A stretch of DNA of 64,000 nucleotides from NCBI GenBank assembly GCA_001592805.2, contig CP051139.1, forward strand, positions 992,001 through 1,056,000. Direction: 5' to 3'. Below, one piece after another: positions 30,338 through 40,789 of this stretch. A program made the translations under genes and the position numbers. The notes under the pieces are model-generated. The model was not told the DNA's origin. It ran no database searches and was given only the letters and a program-made list of their open reading frames with translations. This DNA is from Peltaster fructicola (lineage: Eukaryota > Ascomycota > Dothideomycetes). Within the stretch, counting starts at the first letter, position 1. Each line of letters begins with the position of its first letter.

Positions 30338-31782
30338 ATGATGCATCAGCACAAGTACGGCGTGCACGCGCACATTGCGCGTGCCGTCGACGGACACAAG
30401 ATGATCGAGCTCTTGAAGCGTGACAGCGACATATCAGACAACATTCGCACCTACATCCACAAGGCCCAGCACAACACAAACTCTGAAACGATCAAGTTCG
30501 ACGTGCCAGCGGGCTTCCAGCAGAAGGACACCAACGACAGCGGTGTTGCAACAGCAGTCGATGTCGTCTATGTCACGGTGGCTCCATCTTTCTCCGGCTC
30601 TGTCCTCGACTACTTCACCGCCACAGCTGGACTAAGCAGCACAACCAGTGCTGTGAACACACCGGCCACCATAACCTCTGCCACAACGTCCGTTCAGACC
30701 AGCGCCATCGGCAGCAACAGCGTTCAGAACGTTGTCAGCCTCTCCTCCTCTTCTTCTTCCACTACTGCAGCAGCTCTTGCATCCGCCGCAACGACTTCTC
30801 AATCAAGCTCTGGTGCCAGCGTCACAGGTGTCTCCAACGCAAGCACTCAGCAGGATGTCTCCGTCACACAGCAGAGCAGCGGCATGAGCGATGGTGCCAA
30901 GGCAGGTGTGGCCATTGGCATCATCCTTGCCATCGCTCTCGTCGGTAGCCTCTTCTTCTTCTGCTGGAAGCGTGCCAAGAAGGACAACAGCCACGAAGAG
31001 TTCAACGAGAAGTCCTCCAACGAGAAGCGTAGCAGCTTCTTCGGTGCCGGTGCCACTCCAGCTGGAAAGCGCGGCAGCGTCGACAGCGACAAGTCCTTCG
31101 GAACCATTCACCACACCGCCACTGCTCCACGTCTCAGCCTTCGTCCAGTTACACAATTCCTTCCATCGTTCGGCGAGAAGCGCAAGAGCGGCAACCTGCT
31201 CGGTGGTGCTGCACCACAGATGTCTGAGAAGAACAGCGCCTGGGAGCGTCGCCCACAGAACAGTGAGAACCCATTCAACGACTCTACCGCCCAGAACCAG
31301 CAAGCGAACCCATTCGAGCAAGGCGAGACCCGAGATGTCCACTCCAGCGCAAGCCAGCGATCGTTCGAGGAGCCAGGAACTCCAAAGTCTGCACAGGCTG
31401 TTGCCGTCGCCGGCAAGGAGGGCGCTCCAGCTCAACGCGCTCCAAACAACGTTCACCGTGTTCAGCTCGACTTCAAGCCAAGCATGGACGACGAACTTGA
31501 GCTCAAATCCGGTCAGCTCGTTCGCATGCTTCACGAGTACGATGATGGCTGGGTAAGTACATTTGCAAGTAATCTGATTGTCCATACTGACTTTCACAGG
31601 CTCTCTGCGTCCGTATGGATCGCAGCCAGCAGGGTGTCGCTCCTCGCACATGTCTTTCGAAGACTCCAGTCAAGCCTCGAAACGGTCCACCAGGTGGTCG
31701 AGTGTCACCACAAGGCAACATGCGCGGCCCACCACAATCTCCAGGCCTCGCCAGGAAACCCGTTCCCGGACAGGCCATATAG
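30338..31782 (+). CDS. Single-pass membrane protein with C-terminal SH3 domain
   Basis: This is a 465-aa fungal SH3 protein anchored in a membrane, possibly a cortical or cell-wall sensing adaptor. Exons 30338-31552 and 31600-31782 flank a 47-nt GTAAGT...CACAG intron that splits the SH3 domain between DDGW and ALCVRMD. The N-terminus begins MMHQHKYGVHAHI. A Ser/Thr-rich ectodomain (about 95-185) contains VDVVYVTVAPSFSG, a motif of fungal wall-sensor-like proteins. One transmembrane helix lies at about 193-215 (VAIGIILAIALVGSLFFFC), followed by KRAKK. The cytosolic part is basic and Pro/Ser-rich, then comes the SH3 domain (VQLDFKPSMDDELELKSG...). No clear signal peptide is seen, so topology is an inference. 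The ligand is unknown. Confidence 0.85.
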
Positions 31783-32454
31783 GTGGCTGTCCAGGATGGT
31801 AGTATCATAACTACCATGCATCTTCATGATTTTATGCACCGGGGTCTATGCAAGCTGTTTGGGGTTTGAAAGATGTCGGGAAGCCAACCACATGTCTTTT
31901 TTGATACCAGAGGTAATCGGCATGTGCTGGATGACAGCTGCGAGCTCAGCTAGAGGCTGTACCCGGTAGTCGTCAGCCCAATCTGAGCCACGGTCGGCTC
32001 GCGGGTTTGTTCATATGGGAGCGCGGTGTTTAGTGCAAAACTTCGAATCTTCTTACATCTTGCTTTCGACGAGATGCGAGTCGAGTGTCCTAGGCACATC
32101 GACTCCTTCAATGTCCAACGTAGAAGTGACCTTCTTGCTGTATGCAAAGCAAATCTCAAACTATCGTGTCATCTGCTTGTGAGATTGTGGTGTCTTCAAA
32201 GCCAATGTTACCCGTGTGGTGATCTACCTCACTCAGCGCAAATGTGATATTAGAGATCACTTCTTCAACAGCATTTTCAACTTCCATATGATTGCCTGGG
32301 AGCGACTCCACGACTGTTTCACGATGCTCAACTCATAGTGTTACGACGTGCAGGCATATGTGCTTTGATTCGACTGTACAAAGGCGAGTGTAACGAGGAT
32401 CGTCAACCTGCGACTCACCTGACTTTACTCTCGCGGTCCCACACAACCTCAACC
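31783..32454. other. Intergenic region between SH3 and CSN12-like genes
   Basis: This 672-bp spacer holds the SH3 gene's 3' end and the promoter of the CSN12-like gene. A 69-codon minus-strand frame (31950-32159) has no recognisable domain. I see no RNA gene or repeat. Confidence 0.45.
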
Positions 32455-34032
32455 ATGGCCACTCCCTCGCTCGGTCAATTCCTGGTCGCCATCAATGGCT
32501 TCGTCAAGGCTGGCAATGCCTCCGAGATCAGCAATTACCTTGCCCTCGAACCACCATTCAACCAGCAGTACTATGCTATGATTGAAGAGCTTAGGAAAAC
32601 TCATCCCAAAGGACAAGAGCAGGGATTAGAGGACAAATGTGCACAATACTTGACAGCGGCAGACGGCTGGTCCAACTTCGCCCGTTTCATGGTACAATAC
32701 TTCGTCTATCTTCGAGATATCAGCGACGATCAGAGCCAATACCTCGCAACATATGAACGACTGCTCGAGCTGCAGACCAAGGTCAACGCTGCACTCGGGC
32801 AGTCGTCGCAAGGCACGCTACTCCTACAGACTGTCATCACGAACGCAAGATTGCTGTGCCGGCTAGCCATTGGGTTGGACAAGCAGCCAGACCTCATTGC
32901 ACATCTCAAGTCTGCTGCACGAACAGGAGAGGACTCCGGACAACGAGAGACACTCCCAGAGCGAGCGGCGAACACAGTGCGCACAGCCTTCGTTACGTGC
33001 CTCAACGATCGTGCCGAGATGGTTGGAGGCAAGCCTAAGGGAAAGCAGGCAGGCATCTACATCCTAGCCAATCTGTGTTTGAAGGTGCTGTTCCAGTGCC
33101 GCAAGACACGCAATGCTGTACAGATCTTCGAGAACATCTCCAATGCTGCGCCGCCGCTCGCTGCATATCCACGAAGTCAACGGGTTACCTATCTCTATTA
33201 TCTAGGCAGATTTCTGTTTCAGAGCAACGACTTCTACCGAGCACAGCTAGCACTGCAAGCTGCCTACAATCTAGCCCCTGCCATTTCGCAGACAGTACGA
33301 CAGCGGCGTCTGATCTTAGTCTATCTCGTTACAGCCAACATCATACTCGGACGCTTCCCTACCGAAACCCTACTGAGTCGTCCAGAGGCAGAAGGCTTTG
33401 GTGAGCACTTCCTACCACTGTGCTATGCAATTCGACAAGGCAATCGTCAAGCATTCGATCGTTACTTTGACCCGGACGGTCCACACTTCAATTGGCTTGT
33501 GCACTACCGCGTCTGCTTCCAGCTGCAGAATCGCTGCGAGGTGCTGATCTGGCGATCACTCCTTCGCAAGGTCTTCCAGCTATACGGTTCGAAGCCAACG
33601 CCAGAATCACGTATCGCAGCACAACTCGACCTCAACCAGGCGCTGGACGCCTTCGCAAGCGTAGAGCCTCCTGCTGACGACTACATCGACCCTGATCTTG
33701 AAGAGGCAGAAGAGGACTTTTCGACTGACTACCAGTCCCTCGACATGTCCGCTATCGAGTCCAAGGTCTCTTCACTGATCGATCAAGGCTTTGTGAGTGG
33801 CTACATCGCACACGCAAGGCAGAGGCTGGCTATTCTTGGTGGACACAAAGCAGCCGGCGATCATGTCAAGGCTGGCTTTCCTATAGTCTGGCATGTGGTC
33901 AGCAAGAAATCCTCCGATGAGGTGCCTGGGTGGAAGCAGGAAACTTCGAAAGCAGCCAATCCGTTCGCTGGCGCTGGACCAGGCATGGTTTTCAAGTTCT
34001 CTAATTTGAGACCAATCGGTGCGGCAGGATGA
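32455..34032 (+). CDS. csn12: CSN12-like PCI domain protein
   Basis: This 525-aa protein belongs to the CSN12/Thp1/PCID2 group, PCI scaffold proteins tied to the COP9 signalosome in yeast and to mRNA export in related proteins. It is a single exon. The ATG at 32455 has a strong context (aaccATGG); an open frame upstream of it looks like leader. Helical repeats fill the first 380 residues, including VTYLYYLGRFLFQSNDFYRAQLALQ and RRLILVYLVTANIILGRFP, both diagnostic. The PCI winged-helix part follows with MSAIESKVSSLIDQGFVSGYIAHARQRL. A short C-terminal tail ends SNLRPIGAAG. Its stop is 23 bp from the aquaporin stop, in convergent orientation. Confidence 0.93.
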   Translation: MATPSLGQFLVAINGFVKAGNASEISNYLALEPPFNQQYYAMIEELRKTHPKGQEQGLEDKCAQYLTAADGWSNFARFMVQYFVYLRDISDDQSQYLATYERLLELQTKVNAALGQSSQGTLLLQTVITNARLLCRLAIGLDKQPDLIAHLKSAARTGEDSGQRETLPERAANTVRTAFVTCLNDRAEMVGGKPKGKQAGIYILANLCLKVLFQCRKTRNAVQIFENISNAAPPLAAYPRSQRVTYLYYLGRFLFQSNDFYRAQLALQAAYNLAPAISQTVRQRRLILVYLVTANIILGRFPTETLLSRPEAEGFGEHFLPLCYAIRQGNRQAFDRYFDPDGPHFNWLVHYRVCFQLQNRCEVLIWRSLLRKVFQLYGSKPTPESRIAAQLDLNQALDAFASVEPPADDYIDPDLEEAEEDFSTDYQSLDMSAIESKVSSLIDQGFVSGYIAHARQRLAILGGHKAAGDHVKAGFPIVWHVVSKKSSDEVPGWKQETSKAANPFAGAGPGMVFKFSNLRPIGAAG

Positions 34033-34055
34033 ATCCAATCTCTTACAACAAGCTA

Positions 34056-35233
34056 TCAATGGTTGTTATAATTCTCTACCGCATTCGTGGTGCCCTTCTC
34101 CATAGAGATGCCGGTCTTGGTCAGGTGCAGAGCGAGACCCTCCTCGCCGCCCTCGTGGCTCGCATGGCCCGAAGCTATCTTCTGCAGACTGTCTCGCATG
34201 AGGAACTCATAGTAGCCAGTAGCAAGGATCGTCGCAGGAACGTTCACCAGGATCGCTATCCATGAGTAGTTATGATAGCTGAAGGCTTCTCCACCGAAGA
34301 ATATAGCCGCGACTATTCGAGTTCCAAGGTCTCTTGCAAGATTGGTGGAGATTGTCACATCCACGAATCCCCATATCATCACCGCGTACGACAGGCCAAT
34401 GGTGAATGGTGCTGTTTGAGGCGACACGAATGGGTTGGCTGGATCCAGACAAGCCCAGATGACGATACCCTGCATTTGTCAGTCAGTTGTGCTCAGTGGG
34501 AGCGTAAGAATAACTCACGATATAGACATCAACAAAGAATTCGATGAAGAAGAGATAGCCAAGGTTCGTCTGGTTCGCTGCTGGATATGGGCAGAGGATG
34601 CTCGCTGGTCCACCAAGGAAGACTGATCCCTCGCCCGCTGCTGCTGTCTTCGCGGCATAGGCGGAAATTTGTTGCCAGTACTGGCCCATCAGCATAAGTC
34701 CGGCTATGAAGGCTCCAAAGATCTGGCTGAAGATATAGTACGGGACCTTCTTCCATGGAAAACCTTGCCATATGGCGAAACATATCGTGATAGCAGGGTT
34801 GAAGTGGCCACCGGACGTTGGTGCACAAGTGATGATGGCGAAGGCGATTCCGAGGGCATAGGCGAAGCCGATCTGTAACAGACTGCTGTATGCTGGCTGC
34901 TCAGTATTGAGGAAAAAGGTTGCTGTTGATGCAATGCCCGGGTACACGTAGAACTAGTTTGTCAGCGATGTCCAGAGCCATGATCATCGTCCCTACAAAG
35001 ACACCAGTAGCCTCAGCCATGCACTCTCGAAGCCATCGTGGTCTGGACCTCTCAAAGTCTAGTTTGCGTTGAGATACTGGCTTTGTTGCCACAACATGTC
35101 GACTGAAGTGTCGTGTTACGGCTTCGGTTGTTCCAAGCTCGAGGTCATGGGTGTGAAGCTGTTCTTGTCAGGGCATTGACTTGTGTGAGAGCCTCGTTGT
35201 GCTTACACGAGAGAGATGATCGTCGTGAGACAT
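34056..35233 (-). CDS. Aquaporin / MIP channel with variant second NPA motif
   Basis: This MIP-family channel is predicted to move water or small solutes across a membrane. Four exons, 35233-35207, 35158-34997, 34953-34519 and 34469-34056, encode 345 aa; introns are 48, 43 and 49 nt. The first exon gives only MSHDDHLSR; it is supported by a GTAAGC donor, CTGAC branch and AACAG acceptor, and by the lack of an ATG before residue M25 of the next frame. Splicing restores ATGVFFYVYPGIAST. The first pore motif is GGHFNPAIT; the second reads STNLARDLG, so NPA is replaced by NLA. Six membrane segments are visible. N- and C-termini are long, as in several fungal aquaporins. Substrate cannot be told from sequence. 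Confidence 0.88.
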
Positions 35234-36052
35234 CTTTGGTAGTCCTTGATCACCACGTGGTAACTGGCAGGGAGAGTAAAGATCTGATCAATGAAAGAGC
35301 ACCGGGGGTTTGCAGTATATGTGCCTCAGCGCTGAGTGCCGAACTCACGAACCTATGTCACCTACCTGGCCATGATGCGAACATCGCTGTGCGATCGGGG
35401 ACAAATCACTCCAACGCGGCATGCGGAGTGCAGGGTTATCGCCGCCTACATGATAGTCAAGTGACATCGTATCATCGTAGATGCTTCGCAAGCAGATCAG
35501 CCATGCTTGTGCCGCAGACCCCGGAACTGGATAAACGCCAACCTGGATGTCACGGATGAGCTTCGATGCATGTCGTAAAGGAGTGAGGACAAGCGGGGTC
35601 ATGGAGGATGGCCCATGGTTGCATTCCAGATCATATTTCGGCGCTGCAGCACGGCAGGTCGTCAATGACAGACGTGCGGCGGGCGAGTCAAAATGGGCAG
35701 CCGGCAATGGTTCTATGATGGCGTAAGCGACGTATGTGTGGAGGCTCCCCATGGAGTTCTCCAGATCGTCGAGAATCCTTTCGAAGCGACATGTCGCGTG
35801 TAAGTGGAGTCTCGGTGATAAAGACGAGATAGGAAGCTCGTCTGATGTTTGATCTGACTAGGATGTGATATGCTGCACAACGTTGACGAATATGCTGACG
35901 ATGCCAGATACGTCGCATCATATAGTGTTTTCAAGCCACAAGTCTGCTTGGCGCATTTGTGGCTAAAGACAAGCTCATGGCTGACAGCCAGAAAGCTCTT
36001 GACTCCGGTTATGCTCGCCTCCGGATTCCGTCCTAGATACTGTGCACAGCGT

Positions 36053-36088
<36 letters not shown>

Positions 36089-36125
36089 CGTCGTAAATCA
36101 TGAGCTAGGGAACAAATTGATGTGC
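35234..36125. other. Intergenic region upstream of the aquaporin gene
   Basis: This 892-bp gap lies between the aquaporin start and the SUB1 stop, both on the minus strand. It contains the aquaporin promoter. It also holds a short hexanucleotide tract (36055-36090). Several short frames show no domain. I see no tRNA or transposon. Confidence 0.45.
36055..36090. repeat. Hexanucleotide microsatellite, unit GTGGTC
   Basis: Five perfect tandem copies of GTGGTC run from 36055 to 36084, followed by one imperfect copy (GTGGCG) to 36090. It lies in the 3' flank of the SUB1 gene. It is too short to infer a function and may be variable between strains. Confidence 0.9.
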
Positions 36126-36715
36126 TTAGTCCTCTTCATCACTTGTAGCCTCGTGGTTTGCCTTGCTCGCGCTCTTGGCGTTGTCGGGTTCGTCGGCTGT
36201 CGCGTCATCAGTGGCCGAGCTGCTCGTCTGCTGGTTGGAGTATGCTGGTCTGTTGACCACAAGACCTTTGCTGCTCAGCAGTCCCTCAACGTTCGGCAGG
36301 AGCTCGACGACGGTGTTGAATTGCTCGAGAGTCAGGGAGATGCCCTTCGAGGTATCAGTTCAGCTCTGGAGCACAGCTTCGACAATTATACATACCTTCT
36401 TGCCAGGGAGCATCTTGCCGTCCTTCTCGTAGAATTCGCGAATGGAGATCATGGTCTTGCCTTTGAACTCCGAGACTTGTACACGACGCGTGCGTGTGAT
36501 CTGATCATGTCAGGACCACTGCAGGAAGGTTTCAACTTGTGTATGCATACCTCCCAGAAGTCACCTCCTTCCTCATCTTTCAGCTGGCCGAAAGAGCCCG
36601 TTCCAGCTTCACTTGTAGCCTTGCTCTTCTTGCTCTTGGGCGCATCCTCGACAAACCCACCGTCTGACTCATAGTCCTCGGATGCGACACGCTTGCGACT
36701 GAGTGGCTTAGGCAT
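36126..36715 (-). CDS. sub1: PC4/SUB1 family transcriptional coactivator
   Basis: SUB1/PC4 binds single-stranded DNA and helps RNA polymerase II initiation and DNA repair. Three exons, 36715-36551, 36500-36396 and 36344-36126, encode 162 aa; introns are 50 and 51 nt. The N-terminus is Ser/Lys-rich (MPKPLSRKRVASEDYESDGG). The PC4 fold spans about 53-115: RRVQVSEFKGKTMISIREFY, DGKMLPGKKGISLTLEQF, with the beta-sheet residues that grip DNA conserved. The C-terminal tail is acidic and ends ATSDEED. Intron positions sit at FWE/ITRT and PGKK/GISL. The family assignment is secure. Confidence 0.95.
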
Positions 36716-37297
36716 TGTGTTTGGTAAAGGTGTGGAAGTTGGAATGGATGTGTAACTGGAACGGCAGCACAGAAGGGTCGAAAGAGGTTGCTGCTGGGTA
36801 TTGCGTTGCGACCGAAAGTGATACAACTGTGTGAGTCTTCCTGTTGAGGATTCGTGGACCAAAAAAGTTGCCTTGACACGTCTGAGCACGCGAGACGCGT
36901 CGGTGACGTCGATCGTAGGAAGTGAAGCAATGGAGCTCTTGGTCTGCAACACACAATGAGAAGTGCTCTCGAACTAGGGTTGTATGAGATTCTGTGTTTC
37001 CTGTTCTTGTCTTGCAGTCATCTGTATCCATGAAGCTAGGTATACAGCATTATATCATCTCGTCTCGTGCGGTCATATCGCATAAGTTGAGCCATGCAGC
37101 TTGGCTGTCATCGCTTCCATCACACGTGTATGCTCTAGATCTCTGGTCGTGGACAGGCATGCCACTGACTGCAGATCTTTGTCCTGCTGGCTAGCACAAT
37201 ATCCGTCTGTCAACCAACAGTAACCCACTTCAGCATGTAGTCTTTGTGGCTGCCAGACTGCAGATCCATAGGCGTCCTGCTGTGCTCTATCGTCCAC
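36716..37297. other. Intergenic region between SUB1 and PEX7
   Basis: This 582-bp spacer holds the SUB1 promoter and the PEX7 3' end, both genes being on the minus strand. Overlapping short frames show no domain. I see nothing else in it. Confidence 0.45.
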
Positions 37298-38332
37298 TCA
37301 GCTCCTCATGTGCTCTCGGACGTCCCATACTAGCACCCTCTCGTCCCAGGCGCAGGTTGAGCACCATCCCTCGGCACCGAACAGGCACCAATCTACTCCC
37401 ATCGCGAACTCAGTATGTCGATCCATACGGCCAAGCTCTCGTCCTAGGCCAGCTCCTCCACCTCCTTGATCAACGTTGGAACCGTCAGTCCAGACCCTGC
37501 AAGTCATGTCGTAGCTCGCACTGAGGAGGACATCGCTCAAATGAGGACTCCAGCTGACTCTCCTGACGGCATACTGGTGCCCTGGTAAGAGATTGACAGG
37601 ACCAGATGGCATTCGTAGATCGAACGTCCTGATCACACCATCAACGCCTCCGGTCGCAAGTACTGAATCCCTATATTTGTTCCAGTCGTGTGTAAGGCAC
37701 TCGGTCGGACCTACGCTGCCTCCGACAAAGCCTTGTGGCTGAACCTTTGGTTGCGCATGTATAGGTATGGCTAGTGTGAGATGGTTTGATGCCGACGGTT
37801 TGCTTCGAAGATCAAACACTCTGAGATGCGAGTCACGAGACACGCTTGTGAGGATGTTGGGATGATGTGGGCTGAACTCAGCAGAGTACACGCAGGAGTG
37901 TACTGGCAGTGTCACCAGGCTCTCCTTCTTCTCTGGCGAGTATATCTTGATCGTGCCATCCCAGCTCGAGGACAAGAACGTACTCTTGTCGATGAGGTTC
38001 CAGTGTACAGAGAACACTTCTCGTCCATGCTCTTGCCATCCTGCCACCGGAAACTCCCCTACTCCAATGTCGAACAGCTTTATGCTACCGTCTCCACCAG
38101 CTGTGAGCAGCTGATTCTCGTGCTGCTCGGACCAAGCGAGGTCGAAAAGGCAATCTTGTGTTTCGAAAAACTTCTCACACACAATGCCGTTCGCTGTGAG
38201 GTTGAGAACGAAGAGTCGACCATTACCAACAAGGCCGAAGTTGGCGCCAGTAGCAACTGCTAGTCGTGAGTCGAAGAAGGGCGAGTACTTGACACTGTAA
38301 GGGTTGAAACCCTGGGTACGGAACTCGAGCAT
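37298..38332 (-). CDS. pex7: Peroxin 7, PTS2 import receptor (WD40)
   Basis: PEX7 binds the N-terminal PTS2 signal of peroxisomal matrix proteins and delivers them to the import machinery. The gene is one exon of 344 codons. The start, MLEFRTQGFNPYSVKYSPFF, is the family signature, and six to seven WD repeats follow, for example SIKLFDIGVG, TIKIYSPEKK, HLRVFDLRSK, VIRTFDLRMP, MTCRVWTDGS and VLVWDVREH. A Gly-rich insert (GGGGAGLGREL) lies in the last blade, an addition often seen in filamentous fungi. It shares a 199-bp divergent promoter with RFT1. Confidence 0.95.
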   Translation of the reverse strand: MLEFRTQGFNPYSVKYSPFFDSRLAVATGANFGLVGNGRLFVLNLTANGIVCEKFFETQDCLFDLAWSEQHENQLLTAGGDGSIKLFDIGVGEFPVAGWQEHGREVFSVHWNLIDKSTFLSSSWDGTIKIYSPEKKESLVTLPVHSCVYSAEFSPHHPNILTSVSRDSHLRVFDLRSKPSASNHLTLAIPIHAQPKVQPQGFVGGSVGPTECLTHDWNKYRDSVLATGGVDGVIRTFDLRMPSGPVNLLPGHQYAVRRVSWSPHLSDVLLSASYDMTCRVWTDGSNVDQGGGGAGLGRELGRMDRHTEFAMGVDWCLFGAEGWCSTCAWDERVLVWDVREHMRS

Positions 38333-38531
38333 GACGGGAGTTTGATGCTGATCGGTCTCCGAGTGACCTCAGTGCAGCGCACTCTTTCAACGTGCAGGAC
38401 GTTGCATGTTGTCTGCGCCGGCGAGAAACGCAGTTACATGTACCTGTGAGAGATGTCGTAGTGCCAAGACCGAGGTATGGAGGAGTCAAGTCCAGCGCGT
38501 CGACACACCTGTTCATCTCAAAGACAACAAT
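38333..38531. promoter_or_regulatory. Divergent promoter between PEX7 and RFT1
   Basis: The start codons of PEX7 (38332, minus) and RFT1 (38532, plus) are only 199 bp apart and point outward, so both promoters share this interval. No individual binding site is assigned. Confidence 0.55.
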
Positions 38532-40243
38532 ATGTCTGATGATGCAGTCTCAGCATCGGCGCGAGGCGCCACCTTTCTGATCTTGCTGCAGATGAGCTCG
38601 CGCGCTCTTACCTTTGCCCTCAACCAGATCCTCCTTCGATTCCTGTCGCCGCAACTCCTGGGCGTGTCTGTCCAGCTCGAGCTCTACGTGATATCAACCC
38701 TATACTTCTCCAGAGAATCACTGCGAATCGCAACACAGCGTCGATCAGATGGAGGCGTCCAGGCAGCTATCAACCTTTCCTACTTGGCCATCCTGGCTGG
38801 TGGTCCTATCGGCCTGCTGTTCGCGCAGATGTATTTGCGTGGAAATCTACCAGATGTGCCTTACCTACAACTTGCCTTACGTATCAACGAGGTCGCTGCA
38901 ATGATCGAGCTGTTCTCAGAGCCAGGGTTCGTGGTGGTTGGACAACATATGTTATACAAAGTTAGAGCTTCAGCAGAAGCTGCTGCCGTCGTGATGAAAA
39001 CGCTCGCAACAGCTGGACTAGTCTTCTGGAGTCGTTACCAGGGTGTTGAGGTCGGCGTGCTGCCGTTCGCAGCTGGAGAGCTTGCGTACAGCTCGTCTCT
39101 GGCTGTGGTATACCTTTGGAACACCGCTTCGTTCACACGTCAGAACAAGCTGTCACTTTTGCCCTCAAGGATGACTTCGAGGTGCGTGTACATGCACAAG
39201 CGTAAGGCAATTCCATTGATTCTTGCACAGTCCAGATTACATCTTCTCGCTCTTCTTCAAGCCGTTGTTATCCTTGAGCTTTTCACTATACATTCAGTCC
39301 GGTATTAAGTATGTGCTCACGCAGGGCGATTCGCTATTGATTGCATGGCTTGCAACACTCGAAGACCAAGGCATGTATGCACTGTCTGCTAACTATGGCG
39401 GTCTCGTCGCGCGCATGCTCTTCAGACCGATCGAGGACAGCTCAAGGAACCTCTTTGCGAAACTCTGTGCATCGACCGACGACAAAGGAGCTAAGCCTGA
39501 GGACGGCAAGAAGAGCTATCAGCAAGCTGCAGTAATCTTGAAGGACATACTACATATCTACAGCATCGGCTCGCTGGTTGCATTCGCTCTCGGCCCAACA
39601 GCAGCACCACTCTTGCTTCGTCTTGTCGCCGGCGCGAGGTGGGCGGATACTGGTGCTGGTGAAGTGCTTGGTACCTACTGCTACTACATCCCACTGCTGG
39701 CGATCAACGGCGTCAGTGAGGCGTTTGTTGCTGCTACGGCTTCGACATTAGAGCTTCGTCATCAGAGCCTTTGGATGGGTGCATTCTTCGCTGGGTTTGC
39801 TGGAAGCGCTTGGTATTTCCTGGCAGTACTTGGCATGGGAGCGAAAGGCCTCGTTCTGGCAAACTGTGTCAATATGGCATTGCGCATCCTCTTCAACCTA
39901 AGCTTCGTCACCTCCTTCTTCAGCAAGCATGGTGTGGTAAGTGGCGTTTTGTACAGGTGAGCGACAACTGCTAATAGTACAGACTTTCAATATTGGTGAC
40001 TTACTCCCAACCCCTGGAGCTATTGCGATAGCTGCTATTATACCGACACTGCTACCTCGTGTGACAGCCTCGCTGTCCATGTATGGACTACTGGGAGATC
40101 TTGTGGCAATTGGCGGGATTGGTGTCGTCTTTGCGTTGGTACTGTACGTTGCACCATTGAACTCTACAAGCATTGCTAACACTGACAGACTTGTCCTCGA
40201 ACAAACGTTCCTTCTCGATTGCTACAGACGTTTCAAGTCGTGA
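38532..40243 (+). CDS. rft1: RFT1, ER membrane protein for dolichol-linked oligosaccharide translocation
   Basis: RFT1 is needed in the N-glycosylation pathway, at or near flipping of Man5GlcNAc2-PP-dolichol into the ER lumen. Four exons, 38532-39181, 39231-39936, 39983-40143 and 40189-40243, encode 523 aa with many membrane spans. Introns are 49, 46 and 45 nt. Key blocks are GATFLILLQMSSRALTF, SRESLRIATQR and IQSGIKYVLTQGDSLLIAWL. The third intron (GTACGT donor, CTAAC branch) is 45 nt and has no in-frame stop, so unspliced mRNA would insert 15 residues; splicing restores FALVLLVLEQTFL. An upstream open frame before 38532 is judged leader. Confidence 0.94.
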
Positions 40244-40480
40244 AAGCTAAGACATTATAGATATACAGCTGTACCCAAGAACTCCTGTCTCGCTCGAACG
40301 CTTCTTTGTTGGCAATAACACACAATCATGTCTGGGTAGAGCGATGGACGACTTTGTCGAGAAGCTTTCCTACAGGGACAACGGGATTTGGTTGAACCGC
40401 TCCTTTGCCTCTGTCGGAGGTTCTCCTCGTCGCTCCTCATACGTGGATATCGGCATCGATCCTATCGCTGGAGCATGCAA

Positions 40481-40789
40481 TCATGGTTCCTCTTGTTTGT
40501 GCTCGTCAATTGAGCTGCTTGGGCTGAATGAAGGAGGACTATTGCGTCTTGTCCTTCTGCTTTGTCTTCGCTCGTGCTCCGCATCGAGTAGGCGATTCTG
40601 TATGAGCAACCGCAAAGCTGGGTCTTGTCGCACGTTCTTGGTGTTAAGTAGATCTGTCAACGTGTGCTGGACTTCATTGATGGCCTTGCCGGTTGCACCA
40701 TTGATATGGATCTGCGTGTGCTTGCCGTCTGGTGTCGTTGGTGTGGTCTGCTGCGACGAAGGCGTCTGAGAGACACCTTGTGAAGTCAT
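40481..40789 (-). CDS. Small hypothetical protein, basic and Ser-rich
   Basis: This is a possible 102-aa protein with no domain that I recognise. From the ATG at 40789 it starts MTSQGVSQTPSSQQTT, has a predicted helical core (GKAINEVQHTLTDLLN, then ALRLLIQNRLLDAEHERR) and ends with a charged, Ser/Pro-rich tail. The helical centre with evenly spaced leucines looks like real protein rather than random frame. It converges on RFT1, with 237 bp between stops. A longer frame upstream lacks good coding character. An opposing frame on the plus strand is rejected. No function is proposed. Confidence 0.5.
   Translation of the reverse strand: MTSQGVSQTPSSQQTTPTTPDGKHTQIHINGATGKAINEVQHTLTDLLNTKNVRQDPALRLLIQNRLLDAEHERRQSRRTRRNSPPSFSPSSSIDEHKQEEP

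Noticed and set aside
29907-30341. 144-codon frame in the SH3 gene leader
   Set aside because: It overlaps the SH3 start codon, lies in a C/T-rich leader and has no domain.
30803-31651. 282-codon frame antisense to the SH3 membrane protein gene
   Set aside because: It is a shadow of the Ser/Thr/Ala-rich coding strand, has no domain, and crosses the SH3 intron without a sensible structure.
40344-40769. 141-codon plus-strand frame opposite the small hypothetical gene
   Set aside because: It is Cys/Leu/Val-rich in a way typical of an antisense shadow, and the minus-strand frame looks more protein-like.
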